Shown here piece after piece: positions 1 through 13,700 of a stretch of DNA of 64,000 bases. Position 1 is the stretch's first letter. Every line of letters begins with the position of its first letter. The DNA lies in contig NC_071354.1 of NCBI RefSeq assembly GCF_943734655.1, forward strand, positions 6,173,001-6,237,000. The letters are read 5' to 3'. Below the pieces are notes generated by a model. It made no database searches, was not told the DNA's origin, and saw only the letters and a list, made by a program, of their open reading frames with translations. A program made the position numbers and the translations under genes. The DNA comes from Sabethes cyaneus (Eukaryota; Arthropoda; Insecta; Diptera; Culicidae).

Positions 1-2510
1 CAGGCGTGCTCAGGCTGGTTCAAACTAGGGCGCGTGTCCTACCTTCTATAAAAAATTTAATGTATAACAAAATAATTTCTCAATTGGCAACCGCGAAGTC
101 TGGAATTGTTAATTCAATAGCCCGGCATTGAACTATAAGCGATAAGAAAATTAACTGTGTAAACATAGATTCAGCCTCAAGTCCAATTTCAACTTTCTTT
201 CAAGTCCAATTTAAGTCAATTTTCCAGCACGATTTGAATATTAAATTCAAGTCAAATGTCTAATCACAAGTTCGATTTGAAGTTTAATCTAATGTCCTAT
301 TTCAAGTCCAGTTTGAAGTCTGATTTAATTCCGATTTTACCTCCGATTTGACCTGAATGACTAGAAATGGTCTCAAATATAAACAACTAAACAAACCTCC
401 GATTGATAATCCAATTTCAATTGCAATTTGAGTGAGGTCCAATCTCAATATTCCAATGCCAACCTCACCTTCGATCTCAACCCCAATTTAATGTCCCATT
501 TAGCCCCAATTTCCAATTAGTTACAATTTCACCTCTGATTGCAGGTGCAATTTTAAGTACAACTTATGCTAGTAGGCCAAATTCAAGTCTAGTTTCAAAT
601 GCAATATGAAGGGAATATTAAGGTCCAATTTCAAAGTTCCATTTTAAAACGAATTTCTAGTCCAATTTACTTTCAATTTCACCACCGAATTCAATTTCAA
701 ATCCCATTGAGGTCCAATTTATATCTTATTCCCATTAGACTGGGATAGACAAATCAAATTTTAATTTCAATTTCAAAATCTGAATGAAGTCCGATTTAAT
801 GTCCCATTTTAAGTTCAATTTCGAGTTTTCTTTTGTTCCAATTTTATCTCCGGTTTCAGATCCAATTCAAGTGCAATTTAATGTCCAATTTTAAGGCGCA
901 ATTACAATTCTAATTTTAGCTACAATTTAAAATTTTATTAAGGTCTAATTTATGTGTCCCATTTTGAAGCCTCAATTATATTTTTTGTTCCATTTTGAGT
1001 CCAATTCTGAGTCTAGTTTAATTCCAATTTCAACTCTGATTTGAAGTCCAACATTAAGACTAATTTGGAGTAGAATTTCAAATCTAATTTGAGGTACAAA
1101 TTGGAGTTCAGTTGAGGTCCCCTTTCAAGTCCAATTTAATGTCTTATTTTCAGGTCAATCCAAAGTCGAATTGAATTCCAAATGGAGCACCCACTTGAAG
1201 TCTAATTTCAAATACAATTTATGAACGAAAGCCAAATTGAAGTCTAGTATCAGATACAATATGAAGTGCAATTGAGGGCCAATTTCAGTGTCCCATCTTA
1301 AAACGAATTTCCAGTCTAATTTACTTTCAATTTCACTACCGAATTTCAGTCCAATTTCGAATCCTATTGAGGTCCAAAGTCATGTCCTATTCCCAATTTA
1401 ATTTCAAATCAAAGTTTAGGTTAAATTTCAAAGTCTAATTTAAGTCTGATTTCCCGTCCAATTTGGTATGTCCCATTTAATGTCCCATTTAATGACCCAT
1501 TTTTACTTCTATTTTGAGTCTTATTATGTTCCAATTTTGTCTCCGGTTTCAGATTCAATTGAAGTGCAGTATAATGTCCGATTTTAAGGCCAATTACAAT
1601 TCTAATTTCAGGTGTGATTTGAAATTCAATTAAGATTCAATTTCAGTGCTCCATTTTGAAGCAAATTTTTTAAAGCGAAAATCCAATTTATGTCCGATTA
1701 CACATATAATTTTTTGTCCCATTTTAAGTCCAATTCGGAGTCTAATTTAATTCCAATTTTATCTCTTATTATAAGTTCAACTTCAAGACTTATTTGGAGT
1801 GGAATGTACTTAAACTACATGCTGGAGTTCAGTTGAGGTCCCATTTCAAGTCCAGTTTAACGTCCCATTTTTAGGCCAATCCAAAGTCGAATTTAATTCC
1901 AAATGGAGCGCCGATTTCGAGTCCTATTCGGTGTCTAATTTCAAATCAAATTTTAAGTTCAATTTCAAATCCCACTGAGGTGCCATTTCATGTCCAATTT
2001 AATGTTTTATTTTAAGTCTGATTTGGTATGTCCAATTCAACGTCCCATTTTAAGTTCAATTTCGAATCCAAATTTGCTCCCTTTTTATCTCCGCTTTCAG
2101 ATACAATTCAAGTACAATTTAATGTCCGATCTTAAGGCCAATTACAATTCTAATTTCAGGTGTAATTTAAAATTCAATTTTAAGGTCCATTTTCAGTGTC
2201 CCATTTTAAAGCCAATTTTACAGCCAAGTCCAATTTATGTCCGAATTCATGTCCAATTTTTTGTCCCATTTTAAGTCCAATTCTGAGTCTAAGTTTATTC
2301 TAATGTTACCTCCGATTTCAAGTTCAATTTAAGTCTAATTTCAAATCCATTTTTTTATCCATTCATTTTAAGTTCTATTTCAGCACTAATTTAATTCCTA
2401 TTTCAACTCCGATTTGAAGTCCAACATCAAGACTAATATGGAGTGGAATTTCTAACCCAGTTTTAAGTAGAAGTTGAAGTTCAATTAAGGGCCATCTCAA
2501 GTCCCTTTTA
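1..2510. repeat. Degenerate AAGTCCAATTT minisatellite
   Basis: The whole stretch is built from variable 10-16 base words such as AAGTCCAATTT, AATGTCCAATTT, TTCAAATCCAATT and CAATTTCAAGTCC, with no constant period. Longer sub-blocks recur, for example the group with GTTCAGTTGAGGTCCC near 1100 and again near 1830. The reverse-complement form (GGACTTAAAATTGG) appears at 46090-46140 and 53200-53520, so this is one dispersed fuzzy family. Short open frames here carry no recognisable protein and no gene is seen. Confidence 0.8.
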
Positions 2511-3004
2511 ATATCCCGGTGGGGTTTCACCGGTGGGCCCACACACGCATTCCGTCTTCTCCATAAATGTAACAAATGTAAATGTTAACGGTGGAAATTG
2601 GGTAAAAACGATCCGCCATCCTACGATTACTTGCCAATTTTCAGTCCAAAAATATGCTTTTGAAAGCTTGGTGTCCCACCTTTTATTTAGACTGAGCATG
2701 CCAGTGATGTTTCCTGACCTAAGTGAATCGGCACTGGGGGTGGTTGACAAAAAGAGGGGGACGTTCAAAGAAGTAAAAAAGTTTCCGTTTCCCTAGTGTT
2801 TAAAACTACATGCAGCACTTCTACGAGTGGCTGGGAGACAAAAAGGGGAGCAGCTGAGAAGGGATGTATAAAAAAAAGGTTTTGTTTCTCTTCCACTATT
2901 TCCATGAGGGGAAACCAACATGGGGGGGGGGGGGAGAAGAAACGTGAGTAGGTATGTTCCGTTTGGATGGTTATTCATCAAACCTGGCGCACATCTAAAA
3001 TCGA
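2511..3004 (+). repeat. Dispersed repeat, family with GTTGACAAAAAG core
   Basis: This stretch contains TGTTTCCTGACCTAAGTGAA, then TCGGCACTGGGGGTGGTTGA, then CAAAAAGAGG. The same series of words recurs near 35240, near 36700 (reverse strand), near 43190 and twice at 60640-60840. A poly-G run lies at 2922-2934. Small open frames on both strands overlap each other and match nothing I know, so I treat them as noncoding. Confidence 0.55.
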
Positions 3005-3239
3005 CGATCAAAACTCTTTAATTGAAAATCGAAAATAGAAAAACGAAAAACGAAAAACGAAAGACGAAAAACGAAAAACGAAAAACGAAAAACGAAAAAC
3101 GAAAAACGAAAAACGAAAATCGAAAATCGATAAAAAAGAATTGAACATCGATAGTCAAAAATCGAACATTTAAAAGCGAAAATAGAAAATCAATGATTGA
3201 AAATCGAAAGTCAAAATTTGAAAATATAAAATCGAATAA
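3005..3239 (+). repeat. Outer edge of the GAAAAAC satellite, degenerate
   Basis: About ten GAAAAAC heptamers (3030-3115) pass into degenerate GAAAATC and linker-like words (CGATAAAAAAG, CATCGATAG, TTAAAAGCG). The wording matches the linkers of the main array starting at 4431, so this is the left shoulder of that array. It is separated from the array by the inserted element at 3240-4310. Confidence 0.75.
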
Positions 3240-4310
3240 GGCTTATACAAATTTGAAAAAAAGTTTATGTCACCCCCCCCCTTTAAAAATTTTCGAAATG
3301 TGAAGGGGCAAAAAAATAAAGAGTTATATTATTATGTTGCATTCTTTAGTGAAAAGCAGATTTTTTACAGTTCAACGAGTTTACATCTATAAATTATCCA
3401 ATATGTGCAAAGTTAAAGCAATTATCCCGTTAGTATTGATCAACTTTCTTTCACCAACTAACCTTTATGGTTCCTATTGCAAGGCACAGGCGACTATTTT
3501 GGCGTTCGTTTGCTCGTTCCATTTTAATTCTACGAATTAGATTGAGGCAAAAATCAATCAAACATATATATGAGTGAAATTCTGTACCGTTGTTGACGGA
3601 GAAATTCCGAATTGCAATTGGCGTCATACGTACTAGATATTATAGAAACACGACAAATTGAGGAGCTCCAAATTGGTCGTTTTATTCGGTAAAGTGTCCA
3701 AGTACGTACCCTAATTTTGCATGGTAGGACCGTAAAACACAGAGATACAGTTCTTTGCCGTGAATTGGATGCATGCAGGAAGGATGTGACTGAAGTGTTT
3801 GAAACTTGAAATTTACGAAACAGTTTGCATCCTTAATAAGCAAAGGTGAACACGTTATTGTTGGAGAACAAGCATCAACAAAGGAATGAATGGCCTGATA
3901 TTCATGACTAAAAGGTTGACCAAGAAATAAGTGGTTTCAAACGTGAATAGTTTCAGATATTTGAGATTTCTTAAAACATGTCGGTAGCACAGTACATGCG
4001 TTTCAAGTAAAAAAGTGGCAGGGACCTAAACTGTCATTTTCACACTATGATCAAACAGGTTCATCTCTACCAGGATCCTTACTTTATGTGCTTGGGTCGA
4101 AAAATATCGAAGTTTGGTTCGGTTTGAACTAAAATTTAAGTACTGTACAAAATATCTGTATTAAATTGTTAATAATATGGAAAAATATACGCTGGTTTCT
4201 TCTCTTTTGTTTAGTTATTGAAGGCTTGATGTTATTATTTTTTTCTTGCCCCCCCCTTCAACAATATTTTGAGACCAGGACATAAACTTTTTTTCAAATT
4301 TGCATAAGCC
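3240..4310. mobile_element. Harbinger-like non-autonomous DNA element, 1071 bp
   Basis: Terminal inverted repeats of 32 bp (3240-3271 and 4279-4310) differ at one position and begin GGCTTATRCAAATTTG. TAA is present immediately outside both ends (3237-3239 and 4311-4313). A TWA duplication with G-rich tips is the mark of PIF/Harbinger elements. The interior has C runs next to the left repeat and near the right end, and no open frame longer than 68 codons, so it cannot encode a transposase. It sits within satellite-edge sequence: removing it and one TAA joins two pieces of linker-like CGAA/TAA/CGAA sequence. The family assignment rests only on target size and tips. Confidence 0.7.
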
Positions 4311-4430
4311 TAACGAAGATCAATAATCGAAAATCGAAGGTTAAACATCGAAAATAAAAAATCGAAAATCGAGAATCGAAGATTAGAAATCGACGATCAA
4401 AGATCGAGAATCGAAAATGGAAAATCAAAA
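4311..4430 (+). repeat. Satellite linker fragment
   Basis: This reads as a diverged copy of the second half of the 15 linkers in the adjacent array (AATCGAAAATCGAGAATCGA, GATTAGAAATCGACGATCAA, AGATCG). It marks the true start of the higher-order array. Confidence 0.75.
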
Positions 4431-7400
4431 ATTGAAAATTGAAAATTGAAAATTGAAAATTGAAAATTGAAAATTGAAAATTGAAAATTGAAAATTGAAA
4501 ATTGAAAATTGAAAATTGAAAATTAAAAATTGAAAATTGAAAATTGAAAATTGAAAATTGAAAATTGAAAATTGAAAATTGAAAATTGAAAATTGAAAAT
4601 TGAAAATTGAAAATTGAAAATTGAAAATTGAAAATTGAAAATTGAAAATTGAAAATTGAAAATTGAAAATTGAAAATTGAAAATTGAAAATTGAAAATTG
4701 AAAATTGAAAATTGAAAATTGAAAATTGAAAATTGAAAATTGAAAATTGAAAATTGAAAATTGAAAATTGAAAATTGAAAATTGAAAATTGAAAATTGAA
4801 AATTGAAAATTGAAAATTGAAAAATGAAAAATGAAAAACGAAAAACGAAAAACGAAAAACGAAAAACGAAAAACGAAAAACGAAAAACGAAAAACGAAAA
4901 ACGAAAAACGAAAAACGAAAAACGAAACACGAAACACGAAAAACGAAAAACGAAACACGAAAAACGGAAAACGAAAAACGAAAAACGAAAAACGAAAAAC
5001 GAAAAACGAAAAACGAAAAACGAAAAACGAAAAACGAAAAACGAAAAACGAAAAACGAAAAACGAAAACCGAAAAACGAAAAACGAAAAACGAAAACCGA
5101 AAAACGAAAAACGAAAAACGAAAAACGAAAAACGAAAAACGAAAAACGAAAAACGAAAAACGAAAAACGAAAAACGAAAAACGAAAAACGAAAAACGAAA
5201 AACGAAAAACGAAAAACGAAAAACGAAAAACGAAAAACGAAAAACGAAAAACGAAAAACGAAAAAGGAAAATCGAGAATTGAAAATTCGGAAGTGGATAA
5301 CGAAAACCGATAAACGAAAATCGATTAACAAAAATTGAAAATCGAAAACTTAAAGGCGAAAATCGACATCGATAATAAAAAATCGAAAATCGAGAATCAA
5401 AGATTAGGAATCGACGATCAAAGATCGAAAATTGAAAATTAAAAATTAAAAATTGAAAATTGAAAATTGAAAATTGAAAATTGAAAATTGAAAATTGAAA
5501 ATTGAAAATTGAAAATTGAAAATTGAAAATTGAAAATTGAAAATTGAAAAATGAAAAATGAAAAACGAAAAACGAAAAACGAAAAACGAAAAACGAAAAA
5601 CGAAAAACGAAAAACGAAAAACGAAAAACGAAAAACGAAAAACGAAAAACGAAAAACGAAACACGAAACACGAAAAACGAAAAACGAAACACGAAAAACG
5701 GAAAACGAAAAACGAAAAACGAAAAACGAAAAACGAAAAACGAAAAACGAAAAACGAAAAACGAAAAACGAAAAACGAAAACCGAAAAACGAAAAACGAA
5801 AAACGAAAACCGAAAAACGAAAAACGAAAAACGAAAAACGAAAAACGAAAAACGAAAAACGAAAAACGAAAAACGAAAAACGAAAAACGAAAAACGAAAA
5901 ACGAAAAACGAAAAACGAAAAACGAAAAACGAAAAACGAAAAACGAAAAACGAAAAACGAAAAACGAAAAACGAAAAACGAAAAACGAAAAACGAAAAAC
6001 GAAAAACGAAAAACGAAAAACGAAAAACGAAAAACGAAAAACGAAAAACGAAAAACGATAAACGAAAAACGAAAAACGAAAAACGAAAAACGAAAAACGA
6101 AAAACGAAAAACGAAAAACGAAAAACGAAAAACGAAAAACGAAAATCGAGAATTGAAAATTCGGAAGTGGATAACGAAAACCGATAAACGAAAATCGATT
6201 AACAAAAATTGAAAATCGAAAACTTAAAGGCGAAAATCGACATCGATAATAAAAAATCGAAAATCGAGAATCAAAGATTAGGAATCGACGATCAAAGATC
6301 GAAAATTGAAAATTAAAAATTAAAAATTGAAAATTGAAAATTGAAAATTGAAAATTGAAAATTGAAAATTGAAAATTGAAAATTGAAAATTGAAAATTGA
6401 AAATTGAAAACTGAAAATTGAAAATTGAAAATTGAAAATTGAAAATTGAAAATTGAAAATTGAAAATTGAAAATTGAAAATTGAAAATTGAAAATTGAAA
6501 ATTGAAAATTGAAAATTGAAAATTGAAAATTGAAAATTGAAAATTGAAAATTGAAAATTGAAAATTGAAAATTGAAAATTGAAAATTGAAAATTGAAAAT
6601 TGAAAACTGAAAATTGAAAATTGAAAATTGAAAATTGAAAATTGAAAATTGAAAATTGAAAATTGAAAATTGAAAATTGAAAATTGAAAATTGAAAATTG
6701 AAAATTGAAAATTGAAAATTGAAAATTGAAAATTGAAAATTGAAAAACGAAAAACGAAAAACGAAAAACGAAAAACGAAAAACGAAAAACGAAAAACGAA
6801 AAACGAAAAACGAAAAACGAAAAACGAAAAACGAAAAACGAAAAACGAAAAACGAAAAACGAAAAACGAAAAACGAAAAACGAAAAACGAAAAACGAAAA
6901 ACGAAAAACGAAAAACGAAAAACGAAAAACGAAAAACGAAAAACGAAAAACGAAAAACGAAAACCGAAAAACGAAAAACGAAAAACGAAAAACGAAAAAC
7001 GAAAAACGAAAAACGAAAAACGAAAAACGAAAAACGAAAAACGAAAAACGAAAAACGAAAAACGAAAAACGAAAAACGAAAAACGAAAAACGAAAAACGA
7101 AAAACGAAAAACGAAAAACGAAAAACGAAAAACGAAAAACGAAAAACGAAAAACGAAAAACGAAAAACGAAAAACGAAAAACGAAAAACGAAAAACGAAA
7201 AACGAAAAACGAAAAACGAAAAACGAAAAACGAAACACGAAAAACGGAAAACGAAAAACGAAAAACGAAAAACGAAAAACGAAAAACGAAAAACGAAAAA
7301 CGAAAAACGAAAACCGAAAAACGAAAAACGAAAAACGAAAACCGAAAAACGAAAAACGAAAAACGAAAAACGAAAAACGAAAAACGAAAAACGAAAAACG

Positions 7401-7660
7401 AAAAACGAAAAACGAAAAACGAAAAACGAAAAACGAAAAACGAAAAACGAAAAACGAAAAACGAAAAACGAAAATCGAGAATTGAAAATTCGGAAGTGGA
7501 TAACGAAAACCGATAAACGAAAATCGATTAACAAAAATTGAAAATCGAAAACTTAAAGGCGAAAATCGACATCGATAATAAAAAATCGAAAATCGAGAAT
7601 CAAAGATTAGGAATCGACGATCAAAGATCGAAAATTGAAAATTAAAAATTAAAAATTGAA
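4431..7660 (+). repeat. Satellite super-unit, units 1-3
   Basis: Units 1 and 2 carry the cluster of GAAACACG variants (about 4925 and 5660). Unit 3 carries two GAAAACTG words (about 6410 and 6605) and one GAAACACG followed by GAAAACGG at about 7230. Unit 1 ends with the rare word GAAAAAGG before its linker, shared only with unit 4. Unit 2 has GATAAACG 108 bp before its linker, as does unit 5. Confidence 0.75.
5271..5427 (+). repeat. First of 15 copies of the satellite linker
   Basis: The linker runs ATCGAGAATTGAAAATTCGG, AAGTGGATAACGAAAACCGA, TAAACGAAAATCGATTAACA, and on to CGACGATCAAAGATCG, followed by two GAAAATTAAAAATT words. It is almost identical in all 15 copies. Linkers 11, 14 and 15 share GAAAATCGAAAATCAAAG where most others read GAAAATCGAGAATCAAAG, and linker 9 carries an extra short duplication near 12930. 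The linker is itself a decayed form of the heptamer repeat. Confidence 0.9.
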
Positions 7661-10600
7661 AATTGAAAATTGAAAATTGAAAATTGAAAATTGAAAATTG
7701 AAAATTGAAAAATGAAAAATGAAAAACGAAAAACGAAAAACGAAAAACGAAAAACGAAAAACGAAAAACGAAAAACGAAAAACGAAAAACGAAACACGAA
7801 ACACGAAAAACGAAAAACGAAACACGAAAAACGGAAAACGAAAAACGAAAAACGAAAAACGAAAAACGAAAAACGAAAAACGAAAAACGAAAAACGAAAA
7901 ACGAAAACCGAAAAACGAAAAACGAAAAACGAAAACCGAAAAACGAAAAACGAAAAACGAAAAACGAAAAACGAAAAACGAAAAACGAAAAACGAAAAAC
8001 GAAAAACGAAAAACGAAAAACGAAAAACGAAAAACGAAAAACGAAAAACGAAAAACGAAAAACGAAAAACGAAAAACGAAAAACGAAAAACGAAAAACGA
8101 AAAACGAAAAACGAAAAACGAAAAACGAAAAACGAAAAACGAAAAACGAAAAACGAAAAACGAAAAACGAAAAACGATAAACGAAAAACGAAAAACGAAA
8201 AACGAAAAACGAAAAACGAAAAACGAAAAACGAAAAACGAAAAACGAAAAACGAAAAACGAAAAACGAAAAACGAAAAACGAAAAAGGAAAATCGAGAAT
8301 TGAAAATTCGGAAGTGGATAACGAAAACCGATAAACGAAAATCGATTAACAAAAATTGAAAATCGAAAACTTAAAGGCGAAAATCGACATCGATAATAAA
8401 AAATCGAAAATCGAGAATCAAAGATTAGGAATCGACGATCAAAGATCGAAAATTGAAAATTAAAAATTAAAAATTGAAAATTGAAAATTGAAAATTGAAA
8501 ATTGAAAATTGAAAATTGAAAATTGAAAATTGAAAATTGAAAATTGAAAATTGAAAATTGAAAATTGAAAATTGAAAAATGAAAAATGAAAAACGAAAAA
8601 CGAAAAACGAAAAACGAAAAACGAAAAACGAAAAACGAAAAACGAAAAACGAAAAACGAAAAACGAAAAACGAAAAACGAAAAACGAAAAACGAAACACG
8701 AAACACGAAAAACGAAAAACGAAACACGAAAAACGGAAAACGAAAAACGAAAAACGAAAAACGAAAAACGAAAAACGAAAAACGAAAAACGAAAAACGAA
8801 AAACGAAAAACGAAAACCGAAAAACGAAAAACGAAAAACGAAAACCGAAAAAACGAAAAACGAAAAACGAAAAACGAAAAACGAAAAACGAAAAACGAAA
8901 AACGAAAAACGAAAAACGAAAAACGAAAAACGAAAAACGAAAAACGAAAAACGAAAAACGAAAAACGAAAAACGAAAAACGAAAAACGAAAAACGAAAAA
9001 CGAAAAACGAAAAACGAAAAACGAAAAACGAAAAACGAAAAACGAAAAACGAAAAACGAAAAACGAAAAACGATAAACGAAAAACGAAAAACGAAAAACG
9101 AAAAACGAAAAACGAAAAACGAAAAACGAAAAACGAAAAACGAAAAACGAAAAACGAAAATCGAGAATTGAAAATTCGGAAGTGGATAACGAAAACCGAT
9201 AAACGAAAATCGATTAACAAAAATTGAAAATCGAAAACTTAAAGGCGAAAATCGACATCGATAATAAAAAATCGAAAATCGAGAATCAAAGATTAGGAAT
9301 CGACGATCAAAGATCGAAAATTGAAAATTAAAAATTAAAAATTGAAAATTGAAAATTGAAAATTGAAAATTGAAAATTGAAAATTGAAAATTGAAAATTG
9401 AAAATTGAAAATTGAAAATTGAAAACTGAAAATTGAAAATTGAAAATTGAAAATTGAAAATTGAAAATTGAAAATTGAAAATTGAAAATTGAAAATTGAA
9501 AATTGAAAATTGAAAATTGAAAATTGAAAATTGAAAATTGAAAATTGAAAATTGAAAATTGAAAATTGAAAATTGAAAATTGAAAATTGAAAATTGAAAA
9601 TTGAAAATTGAAAATTGAAAATTGAAAACTGAAAATTGAAAATTGAAAATTGAAAATTGAAAATTGAAAATTGAAAATTGAAAATTGAAAATTGAAAATT
9701 GAAAATTGAAAATTGAAAATTGAAATTGAAAATTGAAAATTGAAAAACGAAAAACGAAAAACGAAAAACGAAAAACGAAAAACGAAAAACGAAAAACGAA
9801 AACGAAAAACGAAAAAACGAAAAACGAAAAACGAAAAACGAAAAACGAAAAACGAAAAACGAAAAACGAAAAACGAAAAACGAAAAACGAAAAACGAAAA
9901 ACGAAAAACGAAAAACGAAAAACGAAAACGAAAAACGAAAAACGAAAAACGAAAAACGAAAAACGAAAAACGAAAAACGAAAAACGAAAAAACGAAAAAC
10001 GAAAAACGAAAAACGAAAAACGAAAAACGAAAAACGAAAAACGAAAAACGAAAAACGAAAAACGAAAAACGAAAAACGAAAAACGAAAAACGAAAAACGA
10101 AAAACGAAAAACGAAAAACGAAAAAACGAAAAACGAAAAACGAAAAACGAAAAACGAAAAACGAAAAACGAAAAACGAAAAACGAAAAACGAAAAACGAA
10201 AAACGAAAAACGAAAAACGAAAAACGAAAAACGAAAAACGAAAAACGAAAAACGAAAAACGAAAAACGAAAAACGAAAAACGAAAAACGAAAAACGAAAA
10301 ACGAAAAACGAAAAACGAAAACGAAAAACGAAAAACGAAAAAAACGAAAAACGAAAAACGAAAAACGAAAAACGAAAAACGAAAAACGAAAAACGAAAAA
10401 CGAAAAACGAAAAACGAAAAACGAAAAAACGAAAAACGAAAAACGAAAAACGAAAAACGAAAAACGAAAAACGAAAAACGAAAAACGAAAAACGAAAAAC
10501 GAAAAACGAAAAACGAAAAACGAAAAACGAAAATCGAGAATTGAAAATTCGGAAGTGGATAACGAAAACCGATAAACGAAAATCGATTAACAAAAATTGA

Positions 10601-10715
10601 AAATCGAAAACTTAAAGGCGAAAATCGACATCGATAATAAAAAATCGAAAATCGAGAATCAAAGATTAGGAATCGACGATCAAAGATCGAAAATTGAAAA
10701 TTAAAAATTAAAAAT
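7661..10715 (+). repeat. Satellite super-unit, units 4-6
   Basis: These repeat the order of units 1-3: unit 4 ends with GAAAAAGG, unit 5 has GATAAACG 108 bp before its linker, and unit 6 has two GAAAACTG words at nearly the same offsets as unit 3. Linker-to-linker offsets against units 1-3 are 3021, 3015 and 3059 bp. Unit 6 is unusual for many one-A insertions and deletions in its heptamers (9720-10440). Confidence 0.75.
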
Positions 10716-13700
10716 TGAAAATTGAAAATTGAAAATTGAAAATTGAAAATTGAAAATTGAAAATTGAAAAATGAAAAATGAAAAACGAAAAACGAAAAAC
10801 GAAAAACGAAAAACGAAAAACGAAAAACGAAAAACGAAAAACGAAAAACGAAAAACGAAAAACGAAAAACGAAACACGAAACACGAAAAACGAAAAACGA
10901 AACACGAAAAACGGAAAACGAAAAACGAAAAACGAAAAACGAAAAACGAAAAACGAAAAACGAAAAAACGAAAAACGAAAAACGAAAACCGAAAAACGAA
11001 AAACGAAAAACGAAAACCGAAAAACGAAAAACGAAAAACGAAAAACGAAAAACGAAAAACGAAAAACGAAAAACGAAAAACGAAAAACGAAAAACGAAAA
11101 ACGAAAAACGAAAAACGAAAAACGAAAAACGAAAAACGAAAAACGAAAAACGAAAAACGAAAAACGAAAAACGAAAAACGAAAAACGAAAAACGAAAAAC
11201 GAAAAACGAAAAACGAAAAACGAAAAACGAAAAACGAAAAACGAAAAACGAAAAACGAAAAACGATAAACGAAAAACGAAAAACGAAAAACGAAAAACGA
11301 AAAACGAAAAACGAAAAACGAAAAACGAAAAACGAAAAACGAAAAACGAAAAACGAAAAACGAAAAACGAAAAACGAAAATCGAGAATTGAAAATTCGGA
11401 AGTGGATAACGAAAACCGATAAACGAAAATCGATTAACAAAAATTGAAAATCGAAAACTTAAAGGCGAAAATCGACATCGATAATAAAAAATCGAAAATC
11501 GAGAATCAAAGATTAGGAATCGACGATCAAAGATCGAAAATTGAAAATTAAAAATTAAAAATTGAAAATTGAAAATTGAAAATTGAAAATTGAAAATTGA
11601 AAATTGAAAATTGAAAATTGAAAATTGAAAATTGAAAATTGAAAATTGAAAACTGAAAATTGAAAATTGAAAATTGAAAATTGAAAATTGAAAATTGAAA
11701 ATTGAAAATTGAAAATTGAAAATTGAAAATTGAAAATTGAAAATTGAAAATTGAAAATTGAAAATTGAAAATTGAAAATTGAAAATTGAAAATTGAAAAC
11801 TGAAAATTGAAAATTGAAAATTGAAAATTGAAAATTGAAAATTGAAAATTGAAAATTGAAAATTGAAAATTGAAAATTGAAAATTGAAAATTGAAAATTG
11901 AAAAACGAAAAACGAAAAACGAAAAACGAAAAACGAAAAACGAAAAACGAAAAACGAAAAACGAAAAACGAAAAACGAAAAACGAAAAACGAAAAACGAA
12001 AAACGAAAAACGAAAAACGAAAAACGAAAAACGAAAAACGAAAAACGAAAAACGAAAAACGAAAAACGAAAAACGAAAAACGAAAAACGAAAAACGAAAA
12101 ACGAAAAACGAAAAACGAAAAACGAAAAACGAAAAACGAAAAACGAAAAACGAAAAACGAAAAACGAAAAACGAAAAACGAAAAACGAAAAACGAAAAAC
12201 GAAAAACGAAAAACGAAAAACGAAAAACGAAAAACGAAAAACGAAAAACGAAAAACGAAAAACGAAAAACGAAAAACGAAAAACGAAAAACGAAAAACGA
12301 AAAACGAAAAACGAAAAACGAAAAACGAAAAACGAAAAACGAAAAACGAAAAACGAAAAACGAAAAACGAAAAACGAAAAACGAAAAACGAAAAACGAAA
12401 AACGAAAAACGAAAAACGAAAAACGAAAAACGAAAAACGAAAAACGAAAAACGAAAAACGAAAAACGAAAAACGAAAAACGAAAAACGAAAAACGAAAAA
12501 CGAAAAACGAAAAACGAAAAACGAAAAACGAAACACGAAAAACGGAAAACGGAAAACGAAAAACGAAAAACGAAAAACGAAAAACGAAAAACGAAAAACG
12601 AAAAACGAAAAACGAAAACCGAAAAACGAAAAACGAAAAACGAAAACCGAAAAACGAAAAACGAAAAACGAAAAACGAAAAACGAAAAACGAAAAACGAA
12701 AAACGAAAAACGAAAAACGAAAAACGAAAAACGAAAAACGAAAAACGAAAAACGAAAAATGAAAAACGAAAAACGAAAAACGAAAAACGAAAAACGAAAA
12801 ACGAAAATCGAGAATTGAAAATTCGGAAGTGGATAACGAAAACCGATAAACGAAAATCGATTAACAAAAATTGAAAATCGAAAACTTAAAGGCGAAAATC
12901 GACATCGATAATAAAAAATCGAAAATCGAAAATCAAAAATCGAAAATCAAAGATTAGGAATCGACGATCAAAGATCGAAAATTGAAAATTAAAAATTAAA
13001 AATTGAAAATTGAAAATTGAAAATTGAAAATTGAAAATTGAAAATTGAAAATTGAAAATTGAAAATTGAAAATTGAAAATTGAAAATTGAAAATTGAAAA
13101 TTGAAAATTGAAAATTGAAAATTGAAAATTGAAAATTGAAAATTGAAAATTGAAAATTGAAAATTGAAAATTGAAAATTGAAAATTGAAAATTGAAAATT
13201 GAAAATTGAAAATTGAAAATTGAAAATTGAAAATTGAAAATTGAAAATTGAAAATTGAAAATTGAAAACTGAAAATTGAAAATTGAAAATTGAAAATTGA
13301 AAATTGAAAATTGAAAATTGAAAATTGAAAATTGAAAATTGAAAATTGAAAATTGAAAATTGAAAATTGAAAATTGAAAATTGAAAATTGAAAATTGAAA
13401 ATTGAAAATTGAAAATTGAAAATTGAAAATTGAAAATTGAAAATTGAAAATTGAAAATTGAAAATTGAAAATTGAAAATTGAAAATTGAAAATTGAAAAT
13501 TGAAAATTGAAAATTGAAAATTGAAAATTGAAAATTGAAAATTGAAAATTGAAAATTGAAAATTGAAAATTGAAAATTGAAAATTGAAAATTGAAAATTG
13601 AAAATTGAAAATTGAAAATTGAAAATTGAAAATTGAAAATTGAAAATTGAAAATTGAAAATTGAAAATTGAAAATTGAAAATTGAAAATTGAAAATTGAA

